From an uncultured Alphaproteobacteria bacterium (GTDB taxonomy: Bacteria; Pseudomonadota; Alphaproteobacteria; HIMB59), in assembly GCA_902595525.1 (NCBI GenBank), contig CACJQJ010000001.1, positions 1-64,000 of the forward strand: a stretch of 64,000 nt of DNA, given 5' to 3'. Positions 54,921 to 63,180 of the stretch are shown here, one piece after another. The translations under genes and the position numbers were made by a program. Below the pieces are notes generated by a model. It ran no database searches, had not been told where the DNA came from, and worked only from the letters and a program-made list of their open reading frames with translations. The stretch's first letter is position 1, and each line of letters starts with the position of its first letter.

Positions 54921-55844
54921 TTAAAATTTATCTGAGTCCCACAACCACGCCGCCCCTCTTACACCGCTTGAGTCACCGTGAGTATTCCGTAAGATCTTAT
55001 TTCTTATCTTATCACTAAATGTGTATTTAGGAAGTAATTTAGGTATATTGTCATAAAGTCTACCAACGTTTGACATACCTCCGCCAAAAACTATTACCTC
55101 AGGGTCAACAATACCTATCATTACAGATATTAATCTGGCAAAACGATCTTCATATAATTCAAATTCTTTTTTTGCTCTTTCATCTCCATTTGCTTCCAAA
55201 GCAACTATTTCTCTTGTTCTTAAACTGGTGCCATATTTCTCGTTAAATAATTTTGTAAAACCTATTCCTGATATAAATTGCTCAGCACATAAGGGTCTTT
55301 TGCAATTACCTACATTACATTGGACATTAGAATTAATTTCCTCCTCAGTAGGATAGGGTAATGGTTGATGTCCCCAATCTCCTGCAATTTGGTTAACACC
55401 CTCAATGACTTTCTTTTCATAAACAAATGATCCACCGAAACCAGATCCAATAATTACACCCCAAACTGATTTATAATTTGCCCCAGAGCCATCGATAGCT
55501 TCAGATAATGCAAAACAGTTAGCATCATTCATGATTCGAATTTCTCTATTTAAACTTTTTTCTAAGTCTTTATGAAATGGTTTGTCATTAATCCATATAC
55601 AATTAGCATTATTTACTAAGCCAGTTTCATATGAAGAAAATCCCGGTATGCAAACTCCTACAGAATTTTGTTGATCTGTAAATTTATCAAATTCTGAAAC
55701 TAAAGATTTTACGGTATTTAAACCACTTTCGTAATTTTTTTCATAAGTAGATCTTTTTCTCAGAATTTCTTTACCATTTGGGTCTATTAAAATACCCTCA
55801 ATTTTGGTACCACCGTAATCAATGCCTATTTTAAAATCACTCAT
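54921..55844 (-). CDS. ROK-family sugar kinase (fructokinase/Mak- or NagK-like)
   Basis: A 307-residue ROK kinase. The ATP motif GIDYGGTKIEG is at 7-17 and the catalytic Asp is in IMNDANCFALSEA near 105-117. The structural zinc site is GHQPLP followed by CNVGNCKRPLCAEQFISG near 172-195. GHQPLP and the CxxGxC spacing resemble fructokinase (Mak) and N-acetylglucosamine kinase. With pfkA next in line (zero gap), fructose to fructose 6-phosphate to fructose 1,6-bisphosphate is the most coherent reading. Confidence 0.87.
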   Translation of the reverse strand: MSDFKIGIDYGGTKIEGILIDPNGKEILRKRSTYEKNYESGLNTVKSLVSEFDKFTDQQNSVGVCIPGFSSYETGLVNNANCIWINDKPFHKDLEKSLNREIRIMNDANCFALSEAIDGSGANYKSVWGVIIGSGFGGSFVYEKKVIEGVNQIAGDWGHQPLPYPTEEEINSNVQCNVGNCKRPLCAEQFISGIGFTKLFNEKYGTSLRTREIVALEANGDERAKKEFELYEDRFARLISVMIGIVDPEVIVFGGGMSNVGRLYDNIPKLLPKYTFSDKIRNKILRNTHGDSSGVRGAAWLWDSDKF

Positions 55845-55869
55845 TTTTAAATAGATACCATAAGTTATA

Positions 55870-55904
55870 AAATATATGTATGAAATCTTTTAAATATATG
55901 TATG
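55870..55904. repeat. 13-bp direct repeat in a divergent intergenic region (operator candidate)
   Basis: The sequence AAATATATGTATG occurs at 55870-55882 and again at 55892-55904, identical over 13 bases with a 22-base period, about two helical turns. It lies in the 91-base gap between the divergent ROK kinase and Gfo/Idh oxidoreductase genes, where promoters of both should be. Such phasing suits a regulator binding one face of the DNA. The low sequence complexity leaves some room for chance. Confidence 0.5.
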
Positions 55905-55935
55905 GATTGTAGTCAAATAGGTTTAAATTTTTTTT

Positions 55936-56943
55936 ATGAAAAAAAGAATTATTAATTGGGGCATATTAAGCACTGCTAAAATTGGTTGGGAGCATGTAAT
56001 ACCTGCAATAAAAAAATCTAAAAATAGTCAGGTTATAGCGCTCGCTAGTAGAAATTTATTCAGAGCAACGGCTTTAACAAAAAAATTTAAAATACCAAAA
56101 AGCTATGGTTCTTATAAAGAGTTATATGAAGATAAAGATATAGATGTAATTTATAACCCTCTTCCTAACCACTTACATATAAAATCAAGTATTGAGGCCT
56201 GTAAAAATAAAAAAAATCTGCTATTAGAGAAACCATTATCTTTAAAATCAAAAGATATAGATCCATTAATTAAAATTGCCTCACAAAATAAAGTTATTGT
56301 TAAAGAAGCATTTATGGTCAGGCATCATCCTCAATGGCGATGGGTTAAAGAATATATAAAATCAGGCAAGATCGGTTCGATATCAAGTATATCAACAGTG
56401 TTTTCATACAATAATAAAAATCCAAAAAATATCAGAAATATCAAAAAATTTGGTGGAGGGGCCATCTATGACATTGGATGTTATCCGACTGTCATATCAA
56501 GATTTCTATTAGATAAAGAACCAAAAAGAGTTATTGCAACTTCTAAAAATGATAAAAAATTTAAAACAGATATTTTATCATCCGCATTGTTAGATTTTGG
56601 AGATATTTTCTCAACCTTTACAGTTGCTACACAAAGCACATATTCACAACAAGTAGTGATTCTTGGTACAAAAAAAACAGTTGTTATTGAAAATCCTTTC
56701 AATGCAATTGCGAATAAACCAACTACAGTTGTTATCTACAATGGAAAATCAATTTATCGAAGAGAAAATACAATAAAAGTATTTCCAGCGACTGATCAAT
56801 ATGAGCATCAAGTTACAAAATTTTCTAATGAGTTAATTTATAAAACTAAAATAGATTATGGATTATTAGATGCAAAAAAAAATATGAAAGTATTAGATGC
56901 AATTTTTATGTCTATAAAGAAAAAAAAGTGGATTAAAATTTAA
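55936..56943 (+). CDS. Gfo/Idh/MocA-family oxidoreductase
   Basis: A 335-residue NAD(P)-dependent sugar dehydrogenase-like protein. The N-terminal Rossmann part opens INWGILSTAKIGWEHVIPAI, with VIYNPLPNHLHIKSSIEA and LLEKPLSLKSKDID (the EKP motif with the catalytic-site Lys) further on. The C-terminal domain shows GGGAIYDIGCYPTVISRFL. It is divergent from the ROK/pfkA genes and next to the aldo/keto reductase, so a sugar or cyclitol substrate is likely; the specific one is unknown. Confidence 0.88.
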   Translation: MKKRIINWGILSTAKIGWEHVIPAIKKSKNSQVIALASRNLFRATALTKKFKIPKSYGSYKELYEDKDIDVIYNPLPNHLHIKSSIEACKNKKNLLLEKPLSLKSKDIDPLIKIASQNKVIVKEAFMVRHHPQWRWVKEYIKSGKIGSISSISTVFSYNNKNPKNIRNIKKFGGGAIYDIGCYPTVISRFLLDKEPKRVIATSKNDKKFKTDILSSALLDFGDIFSTFTVATQSTYSQQVVILGTKKTVVIENPFNAIANKPTTVVIYNGKSIYRRENTIKVFPATDQYEHQVTKFSNELIYKTKIDYGLLDAKKNMKVLDAIFMSIKKKKWIKI

Positions 56944-56976
56944 TTTATTAGTGAGATAATAAAAAATTTGAATTAA

Positions 56977-58002
56977 TCAATGGGCACTAGAAGGAGCCCA
57001 TATATTTATATCACCCTCTTTTGCAGCTTTATTTATTTCTTTTATTTCTTTTTTTGTAAATTTTAAATTATCAAGTGTAGCTAAGTTTTCTTTGAGCTGT
57101 TTTACGGTTCTAGCTCCAATTAAAGCAGAAGTTATTGCACGATTATTTAATACCCATGCTATAGCCATTTGGGATAGAGATTGATTTCTTCTTTTCGCAA
57201 TTTTATTGAGTTCATTAATAATTTTAGTATTTTTTTTCGTTATTAAATTTTTGCTGAAAGAGCTATTTTCATTAACCCTTGAAACTTTGGGAATCCCTTT
57301 CAAATATTTATTAGATAAAAAACCTTGGGCTAGTGGAGAAAAGGCGATACAACCAACCCCTTTTTTTATGAGAGTTTTTGTTAAATCTTTTTCAATCCAT
57401 CTATTGATTAATGAATAAGAAGGTTGATGTATTAATAATTTGATACCTTTGCTCTTTAAAATTGAAATCATTTTATTTGTCTTATTGGAGGAGTAAGAAG
57501 AGACACCAATATACAGGGCCTTACCAGCTTTATAGATACTTTCTAAAGCATCAGCTGTTTCCTCAAGAGGTGTATTTGGATCAAAACGATGAGAATAAAA
57601 TATATCTACATAATCTAGTTTCATCCTCTTTAAACTTTGATCGCAACTAGCAATTACATGTTTTTTTGAACCCCATTCGCCATATGGTCCATCCCACATA
57701 TCGTAACCTGCTTTTGACGATATAATTAACTCATCACGGTATTTTCCAAGATCACTTTTCATGACTTTTCCAAAATTAGACTCAGCACTGCCATAAGGTG
57801 GTCCGTAATTATTTGCTAAATCAAAATGAGTAATTCCTGCATCAAAAGACTCAAAAAGAATTTTTTTAGACTCTGAAGCCATTCCATTGCCACCAAAGTT
57901 ATGCCATAACCCTATTGACAAAACAGGTAGTTTTAAACCACTATCACCACAGTTTCTATAATGCATTTTTTGATAGCGATTTTTGTCTGAAATATATGGC
58001 AT
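56977..58002 (-). CDS. Aldo/keto reductase (YghZ/Gpr-like)
   Basis: A 341-residue AKR with MHYRNCGDSGLKLPVLSIGLW, the catalytic Asp/Tyr block THFDLANNYGPPYGSAESNFG, the Lys in IISSKAGYDMWDGPYGEWGS, and VDIFYSHRFDPNTPLEET. The GPYGEWGSKKH stretch is characteristic of the YghZ (L-glyceraldehyde 3-phosphate reductase) group. It would reduce sugar aldehydes with NADPH. It lies 2 bases after the ribokinase stop, in the same direction. Confidence 0.92.
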   Translation of the reverse strand: MPYISDKNRYQKMHYRNCGDSGLKLPVLSIGLWHNFGGNGMASESKKILFESFDAGITHFDLANNYGPPYGSAESNFGKVMKSDLGKYRDELIISSKAGYDMWDGPYGEWGSKKHVIASCDQSLKRMKLDYVDIFYSHRFDPNTPLEETADALESIYKAGKALYIGVSSYSSNKTNKMISILKSKGIKLLIHQPSYSLINRWIEKDLTKTLIKKGVGCIAFSPLAQGFLSNKYLKGIPKVSRVNENSSFSKNLITKKNTKIINELNKIAKRRNQSLSQMAIAWVLNNRAITSALIGARTVKQLKENLATLDNLKFTKKEIKEINKAAKEGDINIWAPSSAH

Positions 58003-58004
58003 TT

Positions 58005-58910
58005 TTAAAGTAATTCCTCTTTGTATGGCATTGAATTTGCTGCTCCCTCCCTTGTAACAGAAACACCTGCCACAAGATTAGCAAACTCAATAGCCTCTTT
58101 GTAGTTTTTATTTTGTGAGATTGCCACACTTAGAGCCCCATTAAAAGCATCTCCCGCTCCTGTTGTGTCGACTACTGGTTTTTTTAGATTTGAAGCAGGT
58201 ACTATAAACTCCTCTTTATTGTTTTTAAAATAACAACCATTTTCTCCAAGTGTAATAATTATATTCTTTATCCCTTTGTCTAAAAAAAAATTTCCTGCTT
58301 TTTTACAGTCTTCCTCATTTTTAATTGATTGACCGTAATAAAAACTTGCTTCCGTTTCATTGGGGGTAAAAAAATCAAAATATTGAAAGTTATCATTAGT
58401 TATTTCACTGGCGGGTGCTGGATTTAGAATTGTTGTACAATTAAAATTTTTCGCTTTTTTTAGAGCATAGAGTGTTACCTCTTTTGGTGTCTCTAACTGA
58501 GTTAAAAAAACATCAGAAGACTCAATCATATTTAACTTTGAGTCGATTAACTTTTCATCAATTGTACCAGCAGCTCCTGGAACAACATTTATTGCATTTT
58601 GCCCAGTTTTTTCATTAATCAATATACCTGCAGCCCCAGTTGATTCATTTTCAGAGATAACCAAACCATCATAATTTATTTTATCTCTTTCGTATAAAGA
58701 GATTGCAAGATCGGCATAGCTATCTTTACCTACTTTACTTATAAATGATACATTACCTCCAGCTCTTGCTGCTGCTATTGCTTGGTTAGACCCTTTACCA
58801 CCTGGTCCGATGATGTATTTTTTTCCTAATATGGTTTGACCAGGTATTGGAATATCATTTGCAAAAAAACATAGATCTGCAACGAATATCCCAAATACAC
58901 AAATACTCAC
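58005..58910 (-). CDS. rbsK: Ribokinase-like PfkB-family sugar kinase
   Basis: A 301-residue PfkB-family kinase with ribokinase features: GPGGKGSNQAIAAARAGG near 32-49, a conserved FISKVGKDSYAD block, LNPAPAS, and the C-terminal anion-hole motif DTTGAGDAFNGAL near 247-259 with the catalytic Asp. It overlaps the FucU/RbsD gene by 4 bases, supporting a mutarotase-kinase pair for ribose or a related pentose. No cognate ABC transporter lies in the window. Confidence 0.9.
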   Translation of the reverse strand: MSICVFGIFVADLCFFANDIPIPGQTILGKKYIIGPGGKGSNQAIAAARAGGNVSFISKVGKDSYADLAISLYERDKINYDGLVISENESTGAAGILINEKTGQNAINVVPGAAGTIDEKLIDSKLNMIESSDVFLTQLETPKEVTLYALKKAKNFNCTTILNPAPASEITNDNFQYFDFFTPNETEASFYYGQSIKNEEDCKKAGNFFLDKGIKNIIITLGENGCYFKNNKEEFIVPASNLKKPVVDTTGAGDAFNGALSVAISQNKNYKEAIEFANLVAGVSVTREGAANSMPYKEELL

Positions 58911-59365
58911 TTATCTAGTACCCAAACAGTACCATCAGGTTTAACAACTCCTTTAGTTAAGATAAAGCATCCAAATGGTCTAGTTTCGTTTGTTGTTATT
59001 ATGGCAAATGCCTTTTTGGCTTCATCATAAAATTTAAACCTTTCAATGGATGAAATTTTCCAATGCTCTCCTGAGATTTTCTTAGTTATGTCAATTATTT
59101 CTTGATGAACTTCATTTAATTGATCTGGATTTCCATCAATTTCCATCCTTTGAATAGGAGAGTCGACAAAGCTATCTAGAGGAAATACGGAGAGTATAGC
59201 CTCGGCAGCTCTTGCAGCATTTACACCATCAATACGATGAACTCTGGAGTTCATCGAATAGGCGGGAAAATTTGAGTCACATAAAATTAATTTATCTCCA
59301 TGTCCCATCGCTCTTAAAGTATGCAAAACCTCTGGACTAAGAATAGGATCAATTTTAATAAGCAT
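58907..59365 (-). CDS. RbsD/FucU-family sugar mutarotase
   Basis: A 152-residue mutarotase. The N-terminal LRAMGHGDKLILCDSNFPA carries the catalytic His of the RbsD/FucU family, and the C-terminal RPFGCFILTKGVV is a further block. The length and the FPLDSFVDSPIQRMEIDGN region favour FucU (L-fucose mutarotase) over RbsD. It precedes the ribokinase gene with a 4-base overlap. It interconverts pyranose and furanose or alpha and beta anomers for the downstream enzyme. Confidence 0.87.
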   Translation of the reverse strand: MLIKIDPILSPEVLHTLRAMGHGDKLILCDSNFPAYSMNSRVHRIDGVNAARAAEAILSVFPLDSFVDSPIQRMEIDGNPDQLNEVHQEIIDITKKISGEHWKISSIERFKFYDEAKKAFAIITTNETRPFGCFILTKGVVKPDGTVWVLDK

Positions 59366-59404
59366 ATTACATAGAACTAAATTAATTCGTTAAATTCAAC
59401 TTAA

Positions 59405-60421
59405 TTAATTAATCTTTACTGGTTTGGATCTTAGTTTTCTAACAGTCTCTAGCTCTGCTTTTCTACATAACTTTGGAGGTAGACCTTGATTTATAAGTTT
59501 TAAATCTTCAAACACTATTTCGCCCATTTCATAAAACACAGACTCTAGAGCTCCCGCTCTGTGTGCTGAGAAAAGAATATTTTTAGATTTACGTATGGGA
59601 TCATTTTTTTTTACTGGCTCCTCAGGAAATACATCTGTTGCAACTTTTATTTTTCTTTTTTTTGAAATTTTTAGTAGGTCTTTAAAATTCACTACATTAG
59701 CCCTACTTAGAATTAGTAAACAAGAATTTTGTTTCATCAGATTTAGTAGCTTTTTATCAATCATATGTTTGTTTTTTGTTGTGATAGAACTAAGAATATA
59801 TATCACATCTGATTTTTTAAATATTTCACTAAGAGAATTAATTTTACAATTATTATCCTCAAGCAACTTGCTTGGAAGCCAAGGGTCGTATGCAAGAAAA
59901 TTATTTGTGAAAGGCTCTAACAAGGGTTTTAACTTTTTAGCCAGATCTCCAAAACCAATAAAACTGACAGTGTTATTCTGCAATAAACTAGAATTCATAT
60001 TACTTTCCAATCCATATTTTTCTTTATTATTAATGAAATCTATATGTGATTGATGAATTTCCCTTTTGAGAGATAAAGTAAAACCAACTGCAATTTCAGC
60101 AACTGTTTGAGCAAAAACAGGAGCAGTGGAGAGAACATAGATACCATTTCTAAAACAATACTCATAATCCATATTGTCCATGAAGTTGCTCTCAACATTG
60201 AATATAGCTTTAAGTTTTGCTGCCTTTTTTAAAATTGAATTTGGAAGGTCAGGTTGTCCAATTATAAAATCTGCTTTTGATATATTGTTTTGATAAAAAT
60301 TTTTTTTATTTTTTATTGGAGCGTTAATAAGTTTGAAATTTTTTTTTAAATAAACAAGCTTATCTTTAGAGAAAATAAGATCCATTTGTCTAGGAAAAGG
60401 ATCAACAATTATTGTTTTCAT
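59405..60421 (-). CDS. D-isomer-specific 2-hydroxyacid dehydrogenase family protein
   Basis: A 338-residue NAD-linked dehydrogenase. APVFAQTVAEIAVGFTLSL is the conserved catalytic-domain helix. VSFIGFGDLAKKLKPLL is the nucleotide motif in diverged form (GFGDLA rather than GxGxxG). The catalytic Arg is in LSRANVVN, Glu in DVFPEEPV and His in FSAHRAGA. It heads the unit with FucU, ribokinase and the aldo/keto reductase, suggesting a sugar-acid or glyoxylate-type substrate within the same catabolic route. Confidence 0.87.
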   Translation of the reverse strand: MKTIIVDPFPRQMDLIFSKDKLVYLKKNFKLINAPIKNKKNFYQNNISKADFIIGQPDLPNSILKKAAKLKAIFNVESNFMDNMDYEYCFRNGIYVLSTAPVFAQTVAEIAVGFTLSLKREIHQSHIDFINNKEKYGLESNMNSSLLQNNTVSFIGFGDLAKKLKPLLEPFTNNFLAYDPWLPSKLLEDNNCKINSLSEIFKKSDVIYILSSITTKNKHMIDKKLLNLMKQNSCLLILSRANVVNFKDLLKISKKRKIKVATDVFPEEPVKKNDPIRKSKNILFSAHRAGALESVFYEMGEIVFEDLKLINQGLPPKLCRKAELETVRKLRSKPVKIN

Positions 60422-60424
60422 TAC

Positions 60425-60437
60425 TTGATTATATCAA
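60425..60437. promoter_or_regulatory. Short inverted repeat in divergent intergenic region (operator candidate)
   Basis: TTGAT-TAT-ATCAA is a 13-base inverted repeat (5-3-5) between the divergent 2-hydroxyacid dehydrogenase and D-lyxose isomerase genes, whose starts are 46 bases apart. The position suits a repressor site. A repeat of this length and AT content could also arise by chance. Confidence 0.3.
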
Positions 60438-60467
60438 TTATTTATTTTTTTGATAATCTAAGTTGAA

Positions 60468-61133
60468 ATGAAAAGATCTGAAATAAATGCTGCAATATCT
60501 GAAGCTAAAGATATGATCGATAGATATTCGTGGGTTCTACCTAAATGGGGCTATTGGTCTAAAGAAGAGCACAACAATAATCCTAACCTAAAAAATTATT
60601 TAAAAAATCATCAAATGGGCTGGGATGTTACTGATTTTGGTAAAGGCGAATTTGAAAAAAAAGGTATCACCTTGTTTTGTATAAGGAATGGAATACAGGG
60701 TAATAATGATGACAAACCCTATGCAGAAAAGTTATTGTTTATGAGAGAAGGTCAAGAAATTCCTTTTCATAGCCATAAGGTAAAACTAGAAGATATAATT
60801 AATCGGGGAGGCGGGGAATTAGTAATTGAATTTTTAGAAGTCGACTCAAATCAAATTGAATTAAACTCTAAAATTGATGTTCTTGTTGATGGTGAAATAG
60901 TTTCCGTTGCACCAAGAGAACCCTTAATTTTAAAAAGAGGTCAGAGCGTTACAGTTGAAAGAAACATATATCATAAATTTTACTCAGCTGAGGGTTCAGG
61001 AATGGTTATGGCAGGAGAGGTTTCTCAAGTCAACGATGATAATAAAGATAACTATTTTTTAGAAAGTGTGGGAAGGTTTACTGAAGTTGAAGAAGATGAA
61101 GAGATTTTACACCCATTATGGAATGAAATTTAA
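60468..61133 (+). CDS. D-lyxose/D-mannose isomerase-like cupin (D-lyxose ketol-isomerase family)
   Basis: A 221-residue cupin. The metal site is visible as PFHSHKVKLEDIINRGGGE (His, His, Lys, Glu, near 98-117) and the later His in ERNIYHKFY near 165-173. WGYWSKEEH and MGWDVTDFGKG are family blocks. Characterised members convert D-lyxose to D-xylulose and D-mannose to D-fructose. A PfkB kinase follows after 5 bases and a xylulokinase lies 2 kb further on, which fits D-lyxose to D-xylulose 5-phosphate. The fructose branch fits the ROK kinase and pfkA. Confidence 0.9.
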   Translation: MKRSEINAAISEAKDMIDRYSWVLPKWGYWSKEEHNNNPNLKNYLKNHQMGWDVTDFGKGEFEKKGITLFCIRNGIQGNNDDKPYAEKLLFMREGQEIPFHSHKVKLEDIINRGGGELVIEFLEVDSNQIELNSKIDVLVDGEIVSVAPREPLILKRGQSVTVERNIYHKFYSAEGSGMVMAGEVSQVNDDNKDNYFLESVGRFTEVEEDEEILHPLWNEI

Positions 61134-61138
61134 ATTCA

Positions 61139-62119
61139 ATGAAAAAAGGAATAATTGCTTCAGGTATTTGGTGTGTAGACATATCTTACAAAATTAAAAA
61201 TTGGCCATCTGAAGGAAAAACATCAATAGTAGAAAGAAAAATAGATGGTGTTGGTGGAGGGCCTTCAAATGTTTTAACAAATTTAGAATATTTAGGTTTT
61301 AAGTACCCCAAAATAGCTCTTGGGTGCATAGGTAAAGACAAAGAAGCAGATATAATTAAAAAACATAATAAAAAAAATAATATCATTTCAAAATATTTAA
61401 CTGTTCTAAAAAAAATTAAAACATCCTATACCTTAATAATGTCTAAAGGCGGAGGTGAGAGAACTTTTTTTCATTATCCAGGAGCAAATGAAAAATTAAG
61501 TTATCGAAATATAAAACTATCAAACATAAAAAATTATAAACCAAAAATTTTCTATGTAGGATATTTGACCTTTCTAGGTGAATTAGATGAATTAGACAAT
61601 AATAATAAAACTAAGTTGTGCTCAGTGTTAAAAAAAACAAAAAAAATGGGAATGTTGAATTGTTTAGATCTTGCCTCGTATGATCATAAAAACTATAAAA
61701 AAATTATTAAAAGTGCAGCAAAATATTGTGACTATCTCTTCTTAAATGAAATAGAAGCTGAGCTAGCTACAGGTTTCAAAATAATTTCTAAAAATAAATT
61801 TAATAGAAAAAATGCTGAGTCTGCAGCTAATTATCTTTTAGATTGTGGGGTAAATAAAGCTGTTGTTTTACATTCACCTCAATTTACTTTATGGAAAGAT
61901 AAGAATGAACTATCTCACTGGCATAAATCAAAATTATTAAAAAATACTCAGATTATTAGTAAGGTGGGTGCTGGTGATGCATTTTGTGCTGCTTGCTTGT
62001 ATGGAATACATGAAGACTGGGATATAGAAAAAATTTTAAAAAAGGCCCATTCAGCTGCGAGTTCGATTCTTAAAACGGAATTCTCAAGTGGCAATATCCC
62101 TAATATTAAATATCTATAG
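61139..62119 (+). CDS. PfkB-family carbohydrate kinase
   Basis: A 326-residue PfkB kinase opening GIIASGIWCVDISYKI, with VGGGPSNVLTNLEYLG near 40-55 and the C-terminal KVGAGDAFCAACLYGI near 275-290, with the catalytic Asp in GAGD. It is co-oriented with and 5 bases after the D-lyxose isomerase gene, so it may phosphorylate the ketose made there or a linked sugar. Its stop abuts the end of the convergent aldolase gene. Confidence 0.88.
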   Translation: MKKGIIASGIWCVDISYKIKNWPSEGKTSIVERKIDGVGGGPSNVLTNLEYLGFKYPKIALGCIGKDKEADIIKKHNKKNNIISKYLTVLKKIKTSYTLIMSKGGGERTFFHYPGANEKLSYRNIKLSNIKNYKPKIFYVGYLTFLGELDELDNNNKTKLCSVLKKTKKMGMLNCLDLASYDHKNYKKIIKSAAKYCDYLFLNEIEAELATGFKIISKNKFNRKNAESAANYLLDCGVNKAVVLHSPQFTLWKDKNELSHWHKSKLLKNTQIISKVGAGDAFCAACLYGIHEDWDIEKILKKAHSAASSILKTEFSSGNIPNIKYL

Positions 62120-63109
62120 CTATAGTTTTAGAACTTTTTCGGTGATCATTAAATCTTTGTCCAAAGATCTATCTGGTTTAATTTTCTTTTTTTTAAGCTG
62201 GTCGTGATAAAACTTTACACCTTCAGTAGAGGTCATTCCATTCACAACATCTCTCATAGTTTTAACAATCAACTGCTGATCTTCTGCTAAATTGATTTTT
62301 CTACCAAATAATGCAACTTTTGCCCCATATTTACAGGATTTAGAGATAAGTTCAAAACAGTCTCTTGTTGTTCCTTTGCCACCACCTAGTATCCCAACTA
62401 TAAGATTTTTTGGGTCATAACCCGCTAACTCCTCCATTGCTTTAGGACCGTTGTAAGCAATTTTTAAAAATAGTGGTCTTTCACTTTTCAACTGCCCAGC
62501 GAGTGTCTTAAGGATACAATCATTTACATACTCTCCTAATTGAAGTTGGTTTAAACCAGTTTTTGTTTGTGGATTAAAAACCTCTAAAAAATAATTGAAA
62601 TTATTTTTTTCAGCTTCTTCTCTAAAATCCCTATAAGAATTTAACATCTCAAGATCGTGATTTAAGCTTTTAGAAAACGTAATTGAAAATAAACCAAGAT
62701 TTGCATATTTTTTAACATTTTTTAAATTAGCAGTTCGAAAAGGTGTAGCCATTTCTTTTTTATAATTTCCATGTCTGATACCCCAAATATCAGATGTATC
62801 ATTCATTCTAACAGCTGGTGTTACTGGTGAATTTTTAAAAATCCCTTTTTTAAATAACTCCTCAGCATTGGATGCAGACATAAGCATAATATCTACAAGT
62901 TTTGATTTAGTCATAGACTCCATCAAATCTAAATAATCTTTTAAGTTTTTATATTGATTTAAAATTAAACCATTTTTATTTCTTTTATTTCCAGGTGCAG
63001 GTATTCCGCCGCCCATATCTGCATCTTTAGCATCAGCAATAATAAAATCTTTTGGAGAAAAATTATAATTTCTAATTCTCTGTAGTTTTAAATCAAGTGA
63101 CTTTTTCAT
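62120..63109 (-). CDS. Class I aldolase-like protein (DhnA/LacD/DeoC-type TIM barrel)
   Basis: A 329-residue TIM-barrel protein: IIADAKDADMGGGIPAPG near the N-terminus, PLFLKIAYNGPKAMEELAGY with a candidate Schiff-base Lys (LKIAY), ILGGGKGTTRDCFEL as the phosphate-binding glycine loop and VALFGRKINLAE at the end. The layout resembles DhnA-type class I aldolases and LacD. It would cleave a phosphorylated ketose, for instance the product of the neighbouring PfkB kinase. The family is not one I can pin precisely. Confidence 0.72.
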   Translation of the reverse strand: MKKSLDLKLQRIRNYNFSPKDFIIADAKDADMGGGIPAPGNKRNKNGLILNQYKNLKDYLDLMESMTKSKLVDIMLMSASNAEELFKKGIFKNSPVTPAVRMNDTSDIWGIRHGNYKKEMATPFRTANLKNVKKYANLGLFSITFSKSLNHDLEMLNSYRDFREEAEKNNFNYFLEVFNPQTKTGLNQLQLGEYVNDCILKTLAGQLKSERPLFLKIAYNGPKAMEELAGYDPKNLIVGILGGGKGTTRDCFELISKSCKYGAKVALFGRKINLAEDQQLIVKTMRDVVNGMTSTEGVKFYHDQLKKKKIKPDRSLDKDLMITEKVLKL

Positions 63110-63180
63110 AAATTGAAGCTTATCATTATTATATTTACGGTATAAATAGAAAAATTAATTTAAGATTATATAATAATTAC

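Noticed and set aside
59595..60053. 152-codon plus-strand frame opposite the 2-hydroxyacid dehydrogenase
   Set aside because: It is antisense to a gene with clear catalytic Arg, Glu and His blocks; no support for coding.
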